A stretch of DNA of 64,000 nucleotides from JBBQSN01 sp963825505 (GCA_963825505.1 CAWGTL010000013.1:1-64000); one strand, 5' to 3'. Numbered from the stretch's first letter, positions 15,734 to 24,625 are shown. Notes: generated by a model from the letters alone, not told the origin. Made by a program: numbers and translations.

Positions 15734-17631
15734 CCTCGCAGCACGGGCCCGAGGTCGTCGAGCACGCCGGCGTCCTCGATCGTCGACGGCACGACCGGGT
15801 CCTTGCCGTCGGCCAGCTCGCGCATCGTCTTGCGCAGGATCTTGCCCGACCGCGTCTTGGGCAGGGCGGCCACGACGTCGACCCTGGAGAGCGAGGCGAT
15901 CGCGCCGACCTCGGAGCGCACCAGTGCGGACAGCTCGGTGCGGAGCACGTCCTCGTCGACGTCCTGGTTGCCCTTGAGCACCACCAGGGCTCGCGGCACC
16001 TGGCCCTTCAGGTCGTCGGCCACCCCGATGACGGCGCACTCCGCGACCGCCGGGTGCCCCGCCAGCGCCGCCTCGATCGTGCCGGTCGAGAGCCGGTGCC
16101 CGGCGACGTTGATGACGTCGTCGGTGCGGCCCAGGACGAACAGGTAACCGTCCTCGTCGAGGTAGCCGCCGTCGCCGGTGAGGTAGTAGCCGTCGAAGGC
16201 GGACAGGTAACCCGACACGTACCGGTCGTCATCGCCCCACAGGGTGGGCAGCGTGCCGGGTGGCAGCGGGAGGCGCAGGCAGACCGCCCCCTCCGTCCCG
16301 GCCGGGACCTCGGTGCCGTCCGGTGCGAGGATCCGCACGTCGTAGCCCGGCACGGGGACCGACGGCGACCCCGGCTTGATCGGGAGCCGTTGCAGCCCAC
16401 GGGGGTTCGCGGCGATCGGCCACCCGGTCTCGGTCTGCCACCAGTTGTCGACGACCGGCACGCCGAGCAGCTGCGACGCCCACTCGTAGGTGTCCGGGTC
16501 GAGTCGCTCGCCGGCCAGGAACAGCGTGTCGAGCGACGACAGGTCGTGCTGCCGGGCGAATTCGCCGTCGGGGTCGGTCTTCTTGATCGCCCGGATCGCG
16601 GTCGGCGCGGTGAACATCACCTGCACGTCGTGGTCGGCGACCACGCGCCAGAAGGCGCCGGCGTCCGGGGTGCCGATCGGCTTGCCCTCGTAGAGAACGG
16701 TCGTCGACCCGTTGAGCAGCGGTCCGTAGACGATGTACGAGTGCCCGACGACCCAGCCGACGTCGCTGGCCGTGAACATCGTGCGCCCGGGGTCGAGGCC
16801 GAAGACGTTGCGCATCGACCAGGTCAGGGCCACGGCGTGGCCGCCGTTGTCGCGGACGATCCCCTTCGGACGGCCCGTGGTCCCGGACGTGTACAGGACG
16901 TAGAGCGGGTCGGTGGCCGGCACCGCGACGCACTCGGCCGGCGTCACCGTGCCCGGCCGCATCAGCACGTCCCAGTCGACGTCGCGGCCGTCCTCCATCG
17001 CCGCGACGGCCTGGGGGCGCTGCAGCACCACCACGTGCCGGGGCCGGTGCTCGGCGCGCTCGATCGCGGCGTCGAGCATCGGCTTGTACTCCACCACCCG
17101 GGTGGGCTCGATGCCGCAGGAGGCGGTGACCACGACCACCGGCCGCGCGTCGTCGATGCGAGCGGCGAGCTCGGCCGGGGCGAAGCCGCCGAAGACCACC
17201 GAGTGCACCGCCCCGATCCGGGCGCAGGCCAGCATCGCGATCACGGCCTCGGGCACCATCGGCATGTAGATGACCACGCGGTCGCCCTGCTCGACCCCGA
17301 GGGTGCGCAGCACTCCGCCGAAGCGGGCCACCTGGTCGAGCAGCTCGGCGTAGGTGAACGTCCGCGTGGTGCCCGTGACGGGCGAGTCGTGCACCAGCGC
17401 GAGCTGGTCGGCCCGGCCGTGCACCACGTGCCGGTCGAGAGCGTTGAAGCAGGTGTTGAGCGTGCCGCCGGTGTACCAGCGGTAGAACGGCGGCCGGTCG
17501 TCGTCGAGCACCCGCTGCGGGCGGGTGATCCAGTCGACGCCACCCGCCGCCTCGCCCCAGAACGCATCCGGGTCCTCCAGGGAGGCGCGGTGGGCCGCGG
17601 CCCAGGCACCGGTGCGGACGTCATCAGCCAT
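15718..17631 (-). CDS. Propionyl-/acetyl-CoA synthetase (PrpE/Acs-like)
   Basis: A 637-residue AMP-forming acyl-CoA synthetase that activates short-chain acids. The adenylation motifs YTSGTTGRPKGIVRDNGG and NWWQTETGWPI are intact. The C-terminal PKTRSGKILRKTMR carries the Lys used in adenylate formation and often acetylated for control. RPPFYRWYTGGTLNTCFNALDRHV and IVRDNGGH favour the propionyl-CoA synthetase (PrpE) branch over acetyl-CoA synthetase. No methylcitrate genes are nearby, so the substrate stays open. ATG 17631 lacks a clear ribosome site. Confidence 0.88.
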   Translation of the reverse strand: MADDVRTGAWAAAHRASLEDPDAFWGEAAGGVDWITRPQRVLDDDRPPFYRWYTGGTLNTCFNALDRHVVHGRADQLALVHDSPVTGTTRTFTYAELLDQVARFGGVLRTLGVEQGDRVVIYMPMVPEAVIAMLACARIGAVHSVVFGGFAPAELAARIDDARPVVVVTASCGIEPTRVVEYKPMLDAAIERAEHRPRHVVVLQRPQAVAAMEDGRDVDWDVLMRPGTVTPAECVAVPATDPLYVLYTSGTTGRPKGIVRDNGGHAVALTWSMRNVFGLDPGRTMFTASDVGWVVGHSYIVYGPLLNGSTTVLYEGKPIGTPDAGAFWRVVADHDVQVMFTAPTAIRAIKKTDPDGEFARQHDLSSLDTLFLAGERLDPDTYEWASQLLGVPVVDNWWQTETGWPIAANPRGLQRLPIKPGSPSVPVPGYDVRILAPDGTEVPAGTEGAVCLRLPLPPGTLPTLWGDDDRYVSGYLSAFDGYYLTGDGGYLDEDGYLFVLGRTDDVINVAGHRLSTGTIEAALAGHPAVAECAVIGVADDLKGQVPRALVVLKGNQDVDEDVLRTELSALVRSEVGAIASLSRVDVVAALPKTRSGKILRKTMRELADGKDPVVPSTIEDAGVLDDLGPVLRGQAGA

Positions 17632-17690
17632 GGCGCCATCCTCGCGGCCCCGAACGCGCCGTGCCAGTGCCGGGCTGAGACGCTGGACAC

Positions 17691-18104
17691 GTGGCCCTGC
17701 GACCCGACGCCCTGCCGCCCGGCGTGGTGGCGATGCTGCGCGAGCGGCACCTCGCCCACCTGGCGACCCAGCGGGACGACGGGACGCCCCACCTGGTGCC
17801 GGTGGGCTTCACCTGGGACGACCAGGAGCACGTCGTGCGGGTGATCACCTCGGGCGGCTCGGTCAAGGCGCGCAACGGCCGCCGCGGCGGGCGTGCCGCC
17901 GTCAGCCAGGTCGACGGCCGCCGCTGGTTGACGCTCGAGGGACCCGTGCGCGTGGTCGACGAGGCGGCCGCGGTCCGGGACGCCGAGCGCCGCTACGCCG
18001 AGCGGTACCGGACGCCGCGGGAGAACCCGCTGCGGGTGGTGCTGGTCATCGACGTCGACCGCGTGCTCGGCGGCACCTGGCCCGGCGCGCAGGACGAGCA
18101 GTGA
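17691..18104 (+). CDS. Pyridoxamine 5'-phosphate oxidase-fold / PPOX class F420-dependent protein
   Basis: A 137-residue split-barrel flavin or F420-binding protein. MLRERHLAHLATQRDDGTPHLVPV is the typical opening of actinobacterial PPOX-class F420 proteins, and SVKARNGRRGGRAAVSQVDGRRWL (in part) forms the cofactor phosphate contact. The reaction is unknown. GTG 17691 is used. It stands head-to-head with the acyl-CoA synthetase, 59 bp apart. Confidence 0.85.
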   Translation: MALRPDALPPGVVAMLRERHLAHLATQRDDGTPHLVPVGFTWDDQEHVVRVITSGGSVKARNGRRGGRAAVSQVDGRRWLTLEGPVRVVDEAAAVRDAERRYAERYRTPRENPLRVVLVIDVDRVLGGTWPGAQDEQ

Positions 18105-18129
18105 CCAGGTGTCGTCGTCGACCTCGGTC

Positions 18130-18744
18130 TCAGTCGACCGTGACCATGATGGCGACGGCGCGGTCGAGGAACGCGTCGACCTCCGGCTCGCGGTAGGCGC
18201 CCTGTCCCCGGCGGGAGCGGAACACCGCCCGCCGCACCTCGTCGGCCGACATCGGGCGGCCGTCGTTGAAGTAGCTGTTCAGCTTGTCGCACAGCTCGTC
18301 GACGTCGGCGACGTCGTAGCCGCGCTCGAACCGGCCCTTCGGGGCGGCGAAGCGCTCTCCCGCGGGGCGGTCGAGCCGGCCCTGCAGGCCGCGGGCACGA
18401 CGGGCCAGCTCGTCCATGAGCGCGTCCTCGCCGCCGTCGCGCACCAGGCGGTTGCGTTCCCGCGCGGCCACGGCGTCCTCGAGCCGGTCGAGCGCGGCGT
18501 CGACCTCGTGGATGTCGTACCCGCCCCAGCCGAGCCGGAAGGCGGCGGTGCGCACCTCCCACGACCGCAGCGGACGCAGCTCGCGGTCCTCGGGCGTGAC
18601 CGTCTTCCCACCGGCCGCACCACGCTGCCGCTCGCGCTCGTAGGCGACCTTGGCGCGGGCGAAGAACTCGTCGACCTCGGCCGGGACGTAGCCCTTGGAC
18701 GTGCGGGGCGCCCGGGTGAACTGGCTCGAGGGGGGTGGTGGCAC
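18130..18744 (-). CDS. DivIVA domain-containing protein
   Basis: A 204-residue protein with three related short repeats of the actinobacterial DivIVA-domain type: SKGYVPAEVDEFFARAK, LGWGGYDIHEVDAALDRLED and RGYDVADVDELCDKLNSYF. A further YREPEVDAFLDRAV sits at the end. Full DivIVA/Wag31 has one such head followed by a long coiled coil. This protein instead strings the heads together with short coils, so a scaffold or polar role is only a guess. GTG 18744 has a CAGGAT box 6 bases upstream. The gene is 3 bases from the rlmN stop. Confidence 0.8.
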   Translation of the reverse strand: MPPPPSSQFTRAPRTSKGYVPAEVDEFFARAKVAYERERQRGAAGGKTVTPEDRELRPLRSWEVRTAAFRLGWGGYDIHEVDAALDRLEDAVAARERNRLVRDGGEDALMDELARRARGLQGRLDRPAGERFAAPKGRFERGYDVADVDELCDKLNSYFNDGRPMSADEVRRAVFRSRRGQGAYREPEVDAFLDRAVAIMVTVD

Positions 18745-18747
18745 GGG

Positions 18748-19911
18748 TCAATCCTGCCCTGTGGCCGCGAGCTGGCCGCACGCGCCGTCGATCTCGCGGC
18801 CGCGCGTGTCGCGCACCGTGGTGGGGATGCCGTGCGCCCGCAGCCGCTCGACGAAGGTGCGCTCGACCTGCGGGTCGGACGCCGTCCACCTCGAGCCGGG
18901 AGTGGGGTTGAGGGGGATCGGGTTGACGTGCACCCACCCGCGGCCGCGCCGGTTCAGCTCGGTGCCGAGGAGGTCGGCCCGCCAGGCGTGGTCGTTGACG
19001 TCACGGATCAGCGCGTACTCGATGCTGACCCGGCGCCCGGTGGCGTCGAAGTACCGGCGGGCGGCATCGAGCGCCTCGCCCACCTTCCAGCGGGTGTTGA
19101 TCGGCACCAGCTCGTCCCGCAGCTCGTCGTCGGGCGCGTGCAGGCTCAGCGCCAGCGTCACGGGGATGCCCTCCGCCGCGAGCTTGTCGATCGCCGGCAC
19201 CAGCCCGACGGTCGACATCGTGATGCCGCGTGCTGACATGCCGAGGCCCTCCGGCGCCACGTCGGTCATCCGGCGGATCGCCCCGATCGCCGCCTTGTAG
19301 TTGGCCAGCGCCTCGCCCATGCCCATGAAGACGACGTTGAGCGAGCGGCGGTCGCCGTCGTTCCGCTCGGTGACCTGGCCCATCGCGCGCACGACCTGGT
19401 CGACGATCTCGGCGGTCGACATGTTGCGGGTGAGGCCGGCCTGCCCGGTGGCGCAGAACGGGCAGTTCATCCCGCACCCGGCCTGGCTGGAGATGCACAC
19501 CGTCGAGCGGTTCCGGTAGTGCATCAGGACGCTCTCGACGAGTGCGCCGTCGTGCAGCCGCCACAGCGTCTTGACGGTGGCGCCGCGGTCGGCCTCGCGC
19601 TCGGTCACCACGGTGAGCAGGGACGGCAGCAGCCCGGCGACGAGGCTGTCGCGGGTGGCGCGGGGAAGGTCGGTCATCTGCTCGGCGTCGGTGACCAGGT
19701 GCTCGAAGTAGTGCGTGGACAGCTGCTTGGCCCGGTAGCCGCGCTCGCCCAGCGCGGTGACGGCGGCCACCCGCTCGTCCAGGGTGAGGTCGGCCAGGTG
19801 CTGCGGAGGCTTGCCCCGGCGCGGTGCGGCCATCAGCAGCTGACCGGGCGCGGGTCGCGTGGTGGGGGTGGTCAGCTGGACAGGATCGGGCACGAGATCG
19901 GGATCGGGCAT
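18748..19911 (-). CDS. rlmN: 23S rRNA (adenine2503-C2)/tRNA methyltransferase RlmN
   Basis: A 387-residue radical SAM enzyme that methylates A2503 of 23S rRNA. The iron-sulphur motif is CGMNCPFCATG (about 135). The Cys near the C-terminus, in REIDGACGQLA, is the resolving residue of the mechanism. FMGMGEALANY and SLHAPDDELRDELVPIN are further signatures. An N-terminal extension of about 30 residues rich in Pro and Thr precedes the fold. ATG 19911 lies 3 bases after the cdsA stop and so is likely coupled. Confidence 0.96.
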   Translation of the reverse strand: MPDPDLVPDPVQLTTPTTRPAPGQLLMAAPRRGKPPQHLADLTLDERVAAVTALGERGYRAKQLSTHYFEHLVTDAEQMTDLPRATRDSLVAGLLPSLLTVVTEREADRGATVKTLWRLHDGALVESVLMHYRNRSTVCISSQAGCGMNCPFCATGQAGLTRNMSTAEIVDQVVRAMGQVTERNDGDRRSLNVVFMGMGEALANYKAAIGAIRRMTDVAPEGLGMSARGITMSTVGLVPAIDKLAAEGIPVTLALSLHAPDDELRDELVPINTRWKVGEALDAARRYFDATGRRVSIEYALIRDVNDHAWRADLLGTELNRRGRGWVHVNPIPLNPTPGSRWTASDPQVERTFVERLRAHGIPTTVRDTRGREIDGACGQLAATGQD

Positions 19912-19913
19912 CG

Positions 19914-21056
19914 TCAGCCTCCGGCCGGGACGAGGGTGGCCAGCAGCAGGTACAGCACCGGCGCGGTGGGGAGCAGGGAGTCGATCCGGTCCATCAGGCC
20001 GCCGTGGCCGGGCAGGATCGAGCCCATGTCCTTGATGCCGAGGTCGCGCTTGAGCAGCGACTCGGACAGGTCGCCGACCGTGGCGGTGACCACGGCCGCG
20101 ACCCCGATCGGGACGCCGGCGTACCAGGGGCCGTCGAGGAAGAACGCGACCGCGCAGACGCCGCCGACCACGCTGAACACGACCGACCCGGCCAGCCCCT
20201 CCCAGGACTTCTTCGGGCTCACCGACGGCGCCATCGGGTGCTTTCCCCACAGCACCCCGAAGACGTACCCGCCGATGTCGCTGCAGATCGCCACCAGGAT
20301 GAAGGTGACGATGCGCCACACGCCGTCCGGCTCGGCCAGCATGAGCACCGCGAAGCCGGCCAGGAACGGCCCGTAGGCGGCGGTGAAGACCCCCGCGGCG
20401 ACGTCGCGGACGGCGCCCTCGGGTTGGTCGAGCACCCGCCACACCAGGACGGCGAGGGTGGTCAGCACGAAGGCGACCAGCAGCGCCTCGGGCCCGCCCG
20501 CGTAGGCCGACACGCTCATCCCGACGGTCCCCACGAGCACCGGGACGAGCGGCACCGAGATCCGTCGGGCGGCGAACGCGCCGGTGAGCTCCCAGACGCC
20601 GATGCTGAGCGCGACCACGACGACGGCGACGAAGGCCTCCTTGCGGAAGGCCAGCGAGGCGACGACCACGACTCCCAGCCCCAGGCCCACCCCGATGGCG
20701 GCAGGCAGGTTGCGCCCGGCGCGCGAGGGCGCGGGCGTCGGCGGGACCTCGCGACGGCGGCGCCTGGCCGTCGCGCCGCTCGCCACCGGCATCGGCACGA
20801 CGGGCTCCGGCTCGGGGTCCGGCTCCGGCTCGGGCTCGGGCTCCGGCTCGGGGTCCGGCTCGGGGTCCGGCTCGGGGTCCGGCTCGGGGTCCGGCTCCGG
20901 CTCGAACTCCGGCTCGAGCCGGGCGGCCAGGGGGAACCGCGCGGGCGGGCGGGAGGAGGTGTGGTCGCCGGAGCGCCCGGCGACCGCGTCGGCCTCCGCG
21001 CGTGCGGCGGCCTCCGCGAGCCGCCTGGCGCGGCGGGTCAGGGGCGGGTCGTCCAT
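19914..21056 (-). CDS. cdsA: Phosphatidate cytidylyltransferase
   Basis: It makes CDP-diacylglycerol from phosphatidate and CTP at the membrane. The conserved signature is SESLLKRDLGIKDMGSILPGHGG, given here in part, with LMDRIDSLL near the C-terminus. About eight membrane helices fill residues 120-380. The first 110 residues are a soluble extension rich in alternating Glu/Asp-Pro, encoded by a DNA tandem repeat; this is unusual for CdsA. ATG 21056 is used, and GTG 21068 is an alternative. Neither has a clear ribosome site. It lies between frr and rlmN in the conserved order. Confidence 0.93.
   Translation of the reverse strand: MDDPPLTRRARRLAEAAARAEADAVAGRSGDHTSSRPPARFPLAARLEPEFEPEPDPEPDPEPDPEPDPEPEPEPEPEPDPEPEPVVPMPVASGATARRRRREVPPTPAPSRAGRNLPAAIGVGLGLGVVVVASLAFRKEAFVAVVVVALSIGVWELTGAFAARRISVPLVPVLVGTVGMSVSAYAGGPEALLVAFVLTTLAVLVWRVLDQPEGAVRDVAAGVFTAAYGPFLAGFAVLMLAEPDGVWRIVTFILVAICSDIGGYVFGVLWGKHPMAPSVSPKKSWEGLAGSVVFSVVGGVCAVAFFLDGPWYAGVPIGVAAVVTATVGDLSESLLKRDLGIKDMGSILPGHGGLMDRIDSLLPTAPVLYLLLATLVPAGG
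20803..20913 (-). repeat. Low-complexity tandem repeat coding (Glu/Asp-Pro)n in cdsA
   Basis: Six-base units GGCTCC/GGCTCG/GGGTCC alternate over about 110 bases. On the minus strand they encode about 37 residues of EP and DP dipeptides. Perfect short-unit repeats of this kind can change length by slippage, always in steps of two residues. Confidence 0.8.
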
Positions 21057-21103
21057 CTCGGGTGTCACTGCTCGAACGTCACCGTGGGCGTCACCTCGGG
21101 TCC

Positions 21104-21661
21104 TCAGACCTCCAGCAGCTCGTGTTCCTTGTGCTTGAGCAGGTCGTCGACGAGGTCGACGTGCTTCTTCGTCAGCACCTCGAGGTCCTTCTCGGCCCGG
21201 CCGCCCTCGTCTTCGCCGACCTCGCCGTCCTTGACCAGGCGGTCGAGCTCCTCCTTGGCCTTGCGGCGGATGTTGCGCACCGAGATCTTGGCGTCCTCGC
21301 CCTTGGTGCGGGCGAGCTTGATGTAGTCCTTGCGGCGCTCCTCGGTGAGCGAGGGCAGCACGGCGCGGATGACGTTGCCGTCGTTGGACGGGTTGACGCC
21401 GAGGTCGGACTCGCGCAGCGACTTCTCGATCTCCCCCATCGCCGAGCGGTCGTACGGCGTGATGAGCACGGTGCGGGCCTCGGGGATCTGGAACGAGGCG
21501 AGCTGCTGCAGCGGGGTGGGTGCGCCGTAGTAGTCGACGGTGATCTTGGAGAACATCGCGGCGTTCGCCCGCCCGGTGCGGATCGCGGAGAAGTCGTCCT
21601 TGGCCACCTCGACGGCCTTGTCCATCTTCTCCTCGGCCTCGAGGAGGGTGTCGTCGATCAC
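21104..21661 (-). CDS. frr: Ribosome recycling factor
   Basis: A 185-residue factor that splits terminated ribosomes with EF-G. The N-terminal EEKMDKAVEVAKDDFSAIRTGRANA, LIDPYD-like LITPYDRSA and NPSNDGNVIRAVLPSLTEERR (in part) are classic. Length is normal. GTG 21661 has an AAGGAG ribosome site 7 bases upstream. It follows pyrH at a 47-base gap. Confidence 0.97.
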   Translation of the reverse strand: MIDDTLLEAEEKMDKAVEVAKDDFSAIRTGRANAAMFSKITVDYYGAPTPLQQLASFQIPEARTVLITPYDRSAMGEIEKSLRESDLGVNPSNDGNVIRAVLPSLTEERRKDYIKLARTKGEDAKISVRNIRRKAKEELDRLVKDGEVGEDEGGRAEKDLEVLTKKHVDLVDDLLKHKEHELLEV

Positions 21662-21708
21662 TGGGTGCTCCTTCGTCGTGTGGGGCGTCGTCGTCGGGCC
21701 AGCTGCGG

Positions 21709-22452
21709 CTAGGCGGCGGGACCGGCGACCACGAGCGTGCCGATCCTCTCACCTCGCACCGCCCGCGCCACGTTGCCGGTGCCCTCGATCCCGAACACCA
21801 CCATCGGCATGTCGTTCTCGCGGCACAGCGCGAACGCGGTGGCGTCGGCGACCCGCAGGTCCTGCCGCAGCGCCTCGTCGTAGGTGATCTCGTCGATCTT
21901 GGTGGCCTCGGGGTGCGTGCGGGGGTCGGCGGTGTAGACGCCGTCCACGCCGTTCTTGCCCATCAGCACGACCTCGCACTTGGTCTCGAGCGCGCGCTGC
22001 GCGGCGACCGTGTCGGTGGAGAAGAACGGCATGCCGGCGCCGGCGCCGAAGATCACGACACGGCCCTTCTCCAGGTGCCGGATGGCGCGGCGCGGGATGT
22101 AGGGCTCGGCCACCTGGCCCATCGTGATCGCGGTCTGCACCCGCGTCTCGACGCCCTCCTTCTCCAGGAAGTCCTGCAGCGCCAGGCAGTTCATCACGAT
22201 GCCGAGCATGCCCATGTAGTCGGCGCGGGCGCGGTCCATGCCGCGCTGCTGGAGCTCGGCGCCGCGGAAGAAGTTGCCGCCGCCCACCACGATCGCCACC
22301 TGCGTGCCGCCCTGGACGACCTGGGCGATCTCCTTGGCCAGACCGGCGACGACGTCGGGGTCGACGCCCACCCTGCCGCCGCCGAAGGTCTCGCCGGAGA
22401 GCTTGAGCAGCACCCGCTTGTACCCGTCGGCGGGACGTCCGTGCGTGCTCAC
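21709..22452 (-). CDS. pyrH: Uridylate kinase
   Basis: A 247-residue hexameric UMP kinase for pyrimidine nucleotide synthesis. KRVLLKLSGETFGG is the phosphate loop, VVGGGNFFRG the second binding loop, and GAGAGMPFFSTDTVAAQRA the UMP/ATP segment. GTG 22452 is chosen because an AGAGGAG ribosome site stands 7 bases upstream. A long hairpin between tsf and pyrH may limit readthrough. Confidence 0.96.
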   Translation of the reverse strand: MSTHGRPADGYKRVLLKLSGETFGGGRVGVDPDVVAGLAKEIAQVVQGGTQVAIVVGGGNFFRGAELQQRGMDRARADYMGMLGIVMNCLALQDFLEKEGVETRVQTAITMGQVAEPYIPRRAIRHLEKGRVVIFGAGAGMPFFSTDTVAAQRALETKCEVVLMGKNGVDGVYTADPRTHPEATKIDEITYDEALRQDLRVADATAFALCRENDMPMVVFGIEGTGNVARAVRGERIGTLVVAGPAA

Positions 22453-22497
22453 AGGCGGGGCTCCTCTGGTCGTCCGGTCGGTGCGGTCAGTGTGCCG

Positions 22498-22551
22498 CAC
22501 CGTGGCGAGGCCCCGCCGCCGCCGGGGCGGTGACGGGGCCCGCGCACGGTG
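22498..22551 (-). terminator. Stem-loop between tsf and pyrH
   Basis: An outer stem CACCGTG (22498-22504) pairs with 22545-22551. An inner stem GGCCCCG (22509-22515) pairs with CGGGGCC (22534-22540). The hairpin starts 12 bases after the tsf stop and ends 46 bases before pyrH, so it can terminate or attenuate the rpsB-tsf message. Confidence 0.65.
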
Positions 22552-22563
22552 TCAGCGCTCGGG

Positions 22564-23388
22564 TCAGCTGCCGACGCGGAAGCGGGCGAACTGCGTGATC
22601 GCGGTGCCGGCCTCCTCGAGGACCTTGGCGACCGACTTCTTCGGGTCCTTCGCGAACGGCTGCTCGAGCAGCACGTTGTCCTTGAAGTAGGAGTTGACCC
22701 GGCCCTCGATGATCTTGGGCAGCGCCTGCTCGGGCTTGCCCTCCTCGCGGGCGGTCTCCTCGGCGATCCGGCGCTCGGCGTCGACGGTGTCCGAGGGCAC
22801 CTCGTCGCGCGAGAGGTAGATCGGCGACATCGCGGCGGCGTGCATCGCGACGTCGCGGCCGATCTCGGACTCGGTGCTCGTGGCGACCAGGACGCCGATC
22901 TGCGCGGGCAGGTCCGGGTTGGTCTTGTGCAGGTAGGAGGACACCTGGGCGCCCTCGATCCGCGCGACCCGGCGGACCTCGACCTTCTCGCCCAGCGTGG
23001 CGGCGGCGTTGGTGACGACGTCCGCCAGGGTCTCGTCCCCGACCTTGGACGCCAGGAGCGCCTCGACGTCGGCCGCGCCGGTGGCGACGGCCTGGTCGAG
23101 CACCTGCTGCGCGAGCGCACCGAACGTGTCGTTCTTGGCGACGAAGTCGGTCTCGCAGTTGATCTCGACCAGGGTGCCGACGCCGCCGTCGACGTGGGCG
23201 GCGACCAGGCCGTCGGACGCGCTGCGGCCCTCGCGCTTGGTGACGCCCTTGAGGCCCTTGACGCGGAGGATCTCGACGGCCTTGGCGCGGTCGCCGTCGG
23301 CCTCGTCGAGGGCCTTCTTGACGTCGAGCATGCCGGCCCCGGTCTGCTCGCGCAGGGCCTTGATGTCAGCGGCGGTGAAGTTCGCCAT
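22564..23388 (-). CDS. tsf: Elongation factor Ts
   Basis: A 274-residue guanine nucleotide exchange factor for EF-Tu. ADIKALREQTGAGMLDVKKAL is the N-terminal UBA-like domain and CETDFVAKNDTF the TDFVAKN signature that contacts EF-Tu. ATG 23388 has a GAGAGGTGAG ribosome site. It follows rpsB as in nearly all bacteria. Confidence 0.97.
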   Translation of the reverse strand: MANFTAADIKALREQTGAGMLDVKKALDEADGDRAKAVEILRVKGLKGVTKREGRSASDGLVAAHVDGGVGTLVEINCETDFVAKNDTFGALAQQVLDQAVATGAADVEALLASKVGDETLADVVTNAAATLGEKVEVRRVARIEGAQVSSYLHKTNPDLPAQIGVLVATSTESEIGRDVAMHAAAMSPIYLSRDEVPSDTVDAERRIAEETAREEGKPEQALPKIIEGRVNSYFKDNVLLEQPFAKDPKKSVAKVLEEAGTAITQFARFRVGS

Positions 23389-24625
23389 GGTGGTTGCTCA
23401 CCTCTCGTGCTCGTGGGGTCGCGCGCGCCCTCGGGTCACGAGGGCGCGCGCGAAAGGGATCGGGTGCTGTCTCAGGCCTTCTCGGCCGCGGCCGGCTCGG
23501 CCACCGGACCGGCCTCCGCCGCCGGAGCGGCGTCCTGGCCCGGGGCGACGGCCTCGGCGGCGGGAGCCTCAGCAGCCGGGGCCTCGGCGGTCTCGGCAGC
23601 GGGGGCCTCTTCAGCCGGGGCTCGGTGGCCTCGGCGGCGGTGGCCTCGGCGGCGGGGGCCTCGGCGGCGGGGGCCTCGGCCTCAGCGGCCGGAGCCTCAG
23701 CGGCCGGAGCCTCGGTCGCCGGAGCCTCGGTCGCCGGAGCGGCGTCGGCCTGCTCGGCGGCGGCCTGGGCCTCCTGGCCGGCAGCGGCCTCCACCGGGGC
23801 GGCCTCGGCGGCGGTCTCGGCCTTGGCACCCTCGGTGCCACCGGTCTGCGCCTGGGCGCCCTCGAGCAGCTCGCGCTCCCACTCGGCCAGCGGCTCGTCG
23901 GCGCCGACCTGCTCGGCACCGGCCTCGCGCGCACCGGAGCGGGCCATCAGGCCCTCGGCCACGGCGTCGGCGATGACGCGGGTGAGCAGGGTGACCGAGC
24001 GGATCGCGTCGTCGTTGCCCGGGATCCGGTAGTCGACCTCGTCCGGGTCGCAGTTGGTGTCGAGGATCGCGACGATCGGGATGTGGAGCTTCTTGGCCTC
24101 GTCGACCGCGAGGTGCTCCTTCTTGGTGTCGACGATCCAGACCGCCGAGGGCACCTTGGCCATGTCGCGGATGCCGCCGAGGGTGCGCTGGAGCTTGTCG
24201 TGCTCGCGGCGCATCATCAGCAGCTCCTTCTTCGTGCGGCCGGAGGCGGCCACGTCGTCGAAGTCGATCTGCTCGAGCTCCTTGAGGCGCTGGAGCCGCT
24301 TGTTCACGGTCTGGAAGTTGGTGAGCATGCCGCCCAGCCAGCGCTGGTTGACGTAGGGCATCCCGACCCGCGCGGCCTGCTCGGCCACCGGCTCCTGGGC
24401 CTGCTTCTTGGTCCCCACGAACAGGATCGAGCCGCCGTGGGCGACGGTCTCCTTGACGAACTCGTAGGCGCTGTCGATGTAGGTCAGCGACTGCTGCAGG
24501 TCGATGATGTAGATGCCGTTGCGCTCGGTGAAGATGAAGCGCTTCATCTTGGGGTTCCACCGGCGGGTCTGGTGCCCGAAGTGGACACCGCTCTCCAGCA
24601 GCTGACGCATCGTGACGACGGCCAT
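23366..24625 (-). CDS. rpsB: 30S ribosomal protein S2, frameshifted in its C-terminal tail
   Basis: Residues 1-245 are a normal S2 with MRQLLESGVHFGHQTRRWNPKM and RWLGGMLTNF. An Ala/Glu/Pro-rich tail (APAAEAPAAE repeats) follows, longer than in most bacteria. At about 23616-23622 one base is missing (GAG-CCCCGG where GAG-GCCCCGG is expected, near residue 335). The frame then turns Arg/Pro-rich and runs to 23366, passing through a hairpin and 23 bases into tsf. The other frame keeps the Ala/Glu pattern and stops properly at 23472. A sequencing error or a tolerated tail mutation would both fit. ATG 24625 has an AAGGAG ribosome site. Confidence 0.92.
   Translation of the reverse strand: MAVVTMRQLLESGVHFGHQTRRWNPKMKRFIFTERNGIYIIDLQQSLTYIDSAYEFVKETVAHGGSILFVGTKKQAQEPVAEQAARVGMPYVNQRWLGGMLTNFQTVNKRLQRLKELEQIDFDDVAASGRTKKELLMMRREHDKLQRTLGGIRDMAKVPSAVWIVDTKKEHLAVDEAKKLHIPIVAILDTNCDPDEVDYRIPGNDDAIRSVTLLTRVIADAVAEGLMARSGAREAGAEQVGADEPLAEWERELLEGAQAQTGGTEGAKAETAAEAAPVEAAAGQEAQAAAEQADAAPATEAPATEAPAAEAPAAEAEAPAAEAPAAEATAAEATEPRLKRPPLPRPPRPRLLRLPPPRPSPRARTPLRRRRPVRWPSRPRPRRPETAPDPFRARPRDPRARATPRAREVSNHHGELHRR
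23421..23451 (-). terminator. Hairpin between rpsB and tsf
   Basis: A perfect 13-bp stem GCGCGCGCCCTCG (23421-23433) pairs with 23439-23451 around 5 bases. It lies 21 bases beyond the expected rpsB stop (23472) and ahead of the tsf ribosome site, so it is placed as an intergenic terminator or attenuator. The frameshifted rpsB frame would translate through it. Confidence 0.75.

Noticed and set aside
15718..17631. Definite acetyl-CoA synthetase (acsA)
   Set aside because: Several motifs lean to the propionyl-CoA synthetase branch, so no single substrate or symbol was assigned.
20803..20913. CRISPR or regulatory repeat in cdsA
   Set aside because: It is an in-frame six-base coding repeat giving Glu/Asp-Pro dipeptides.
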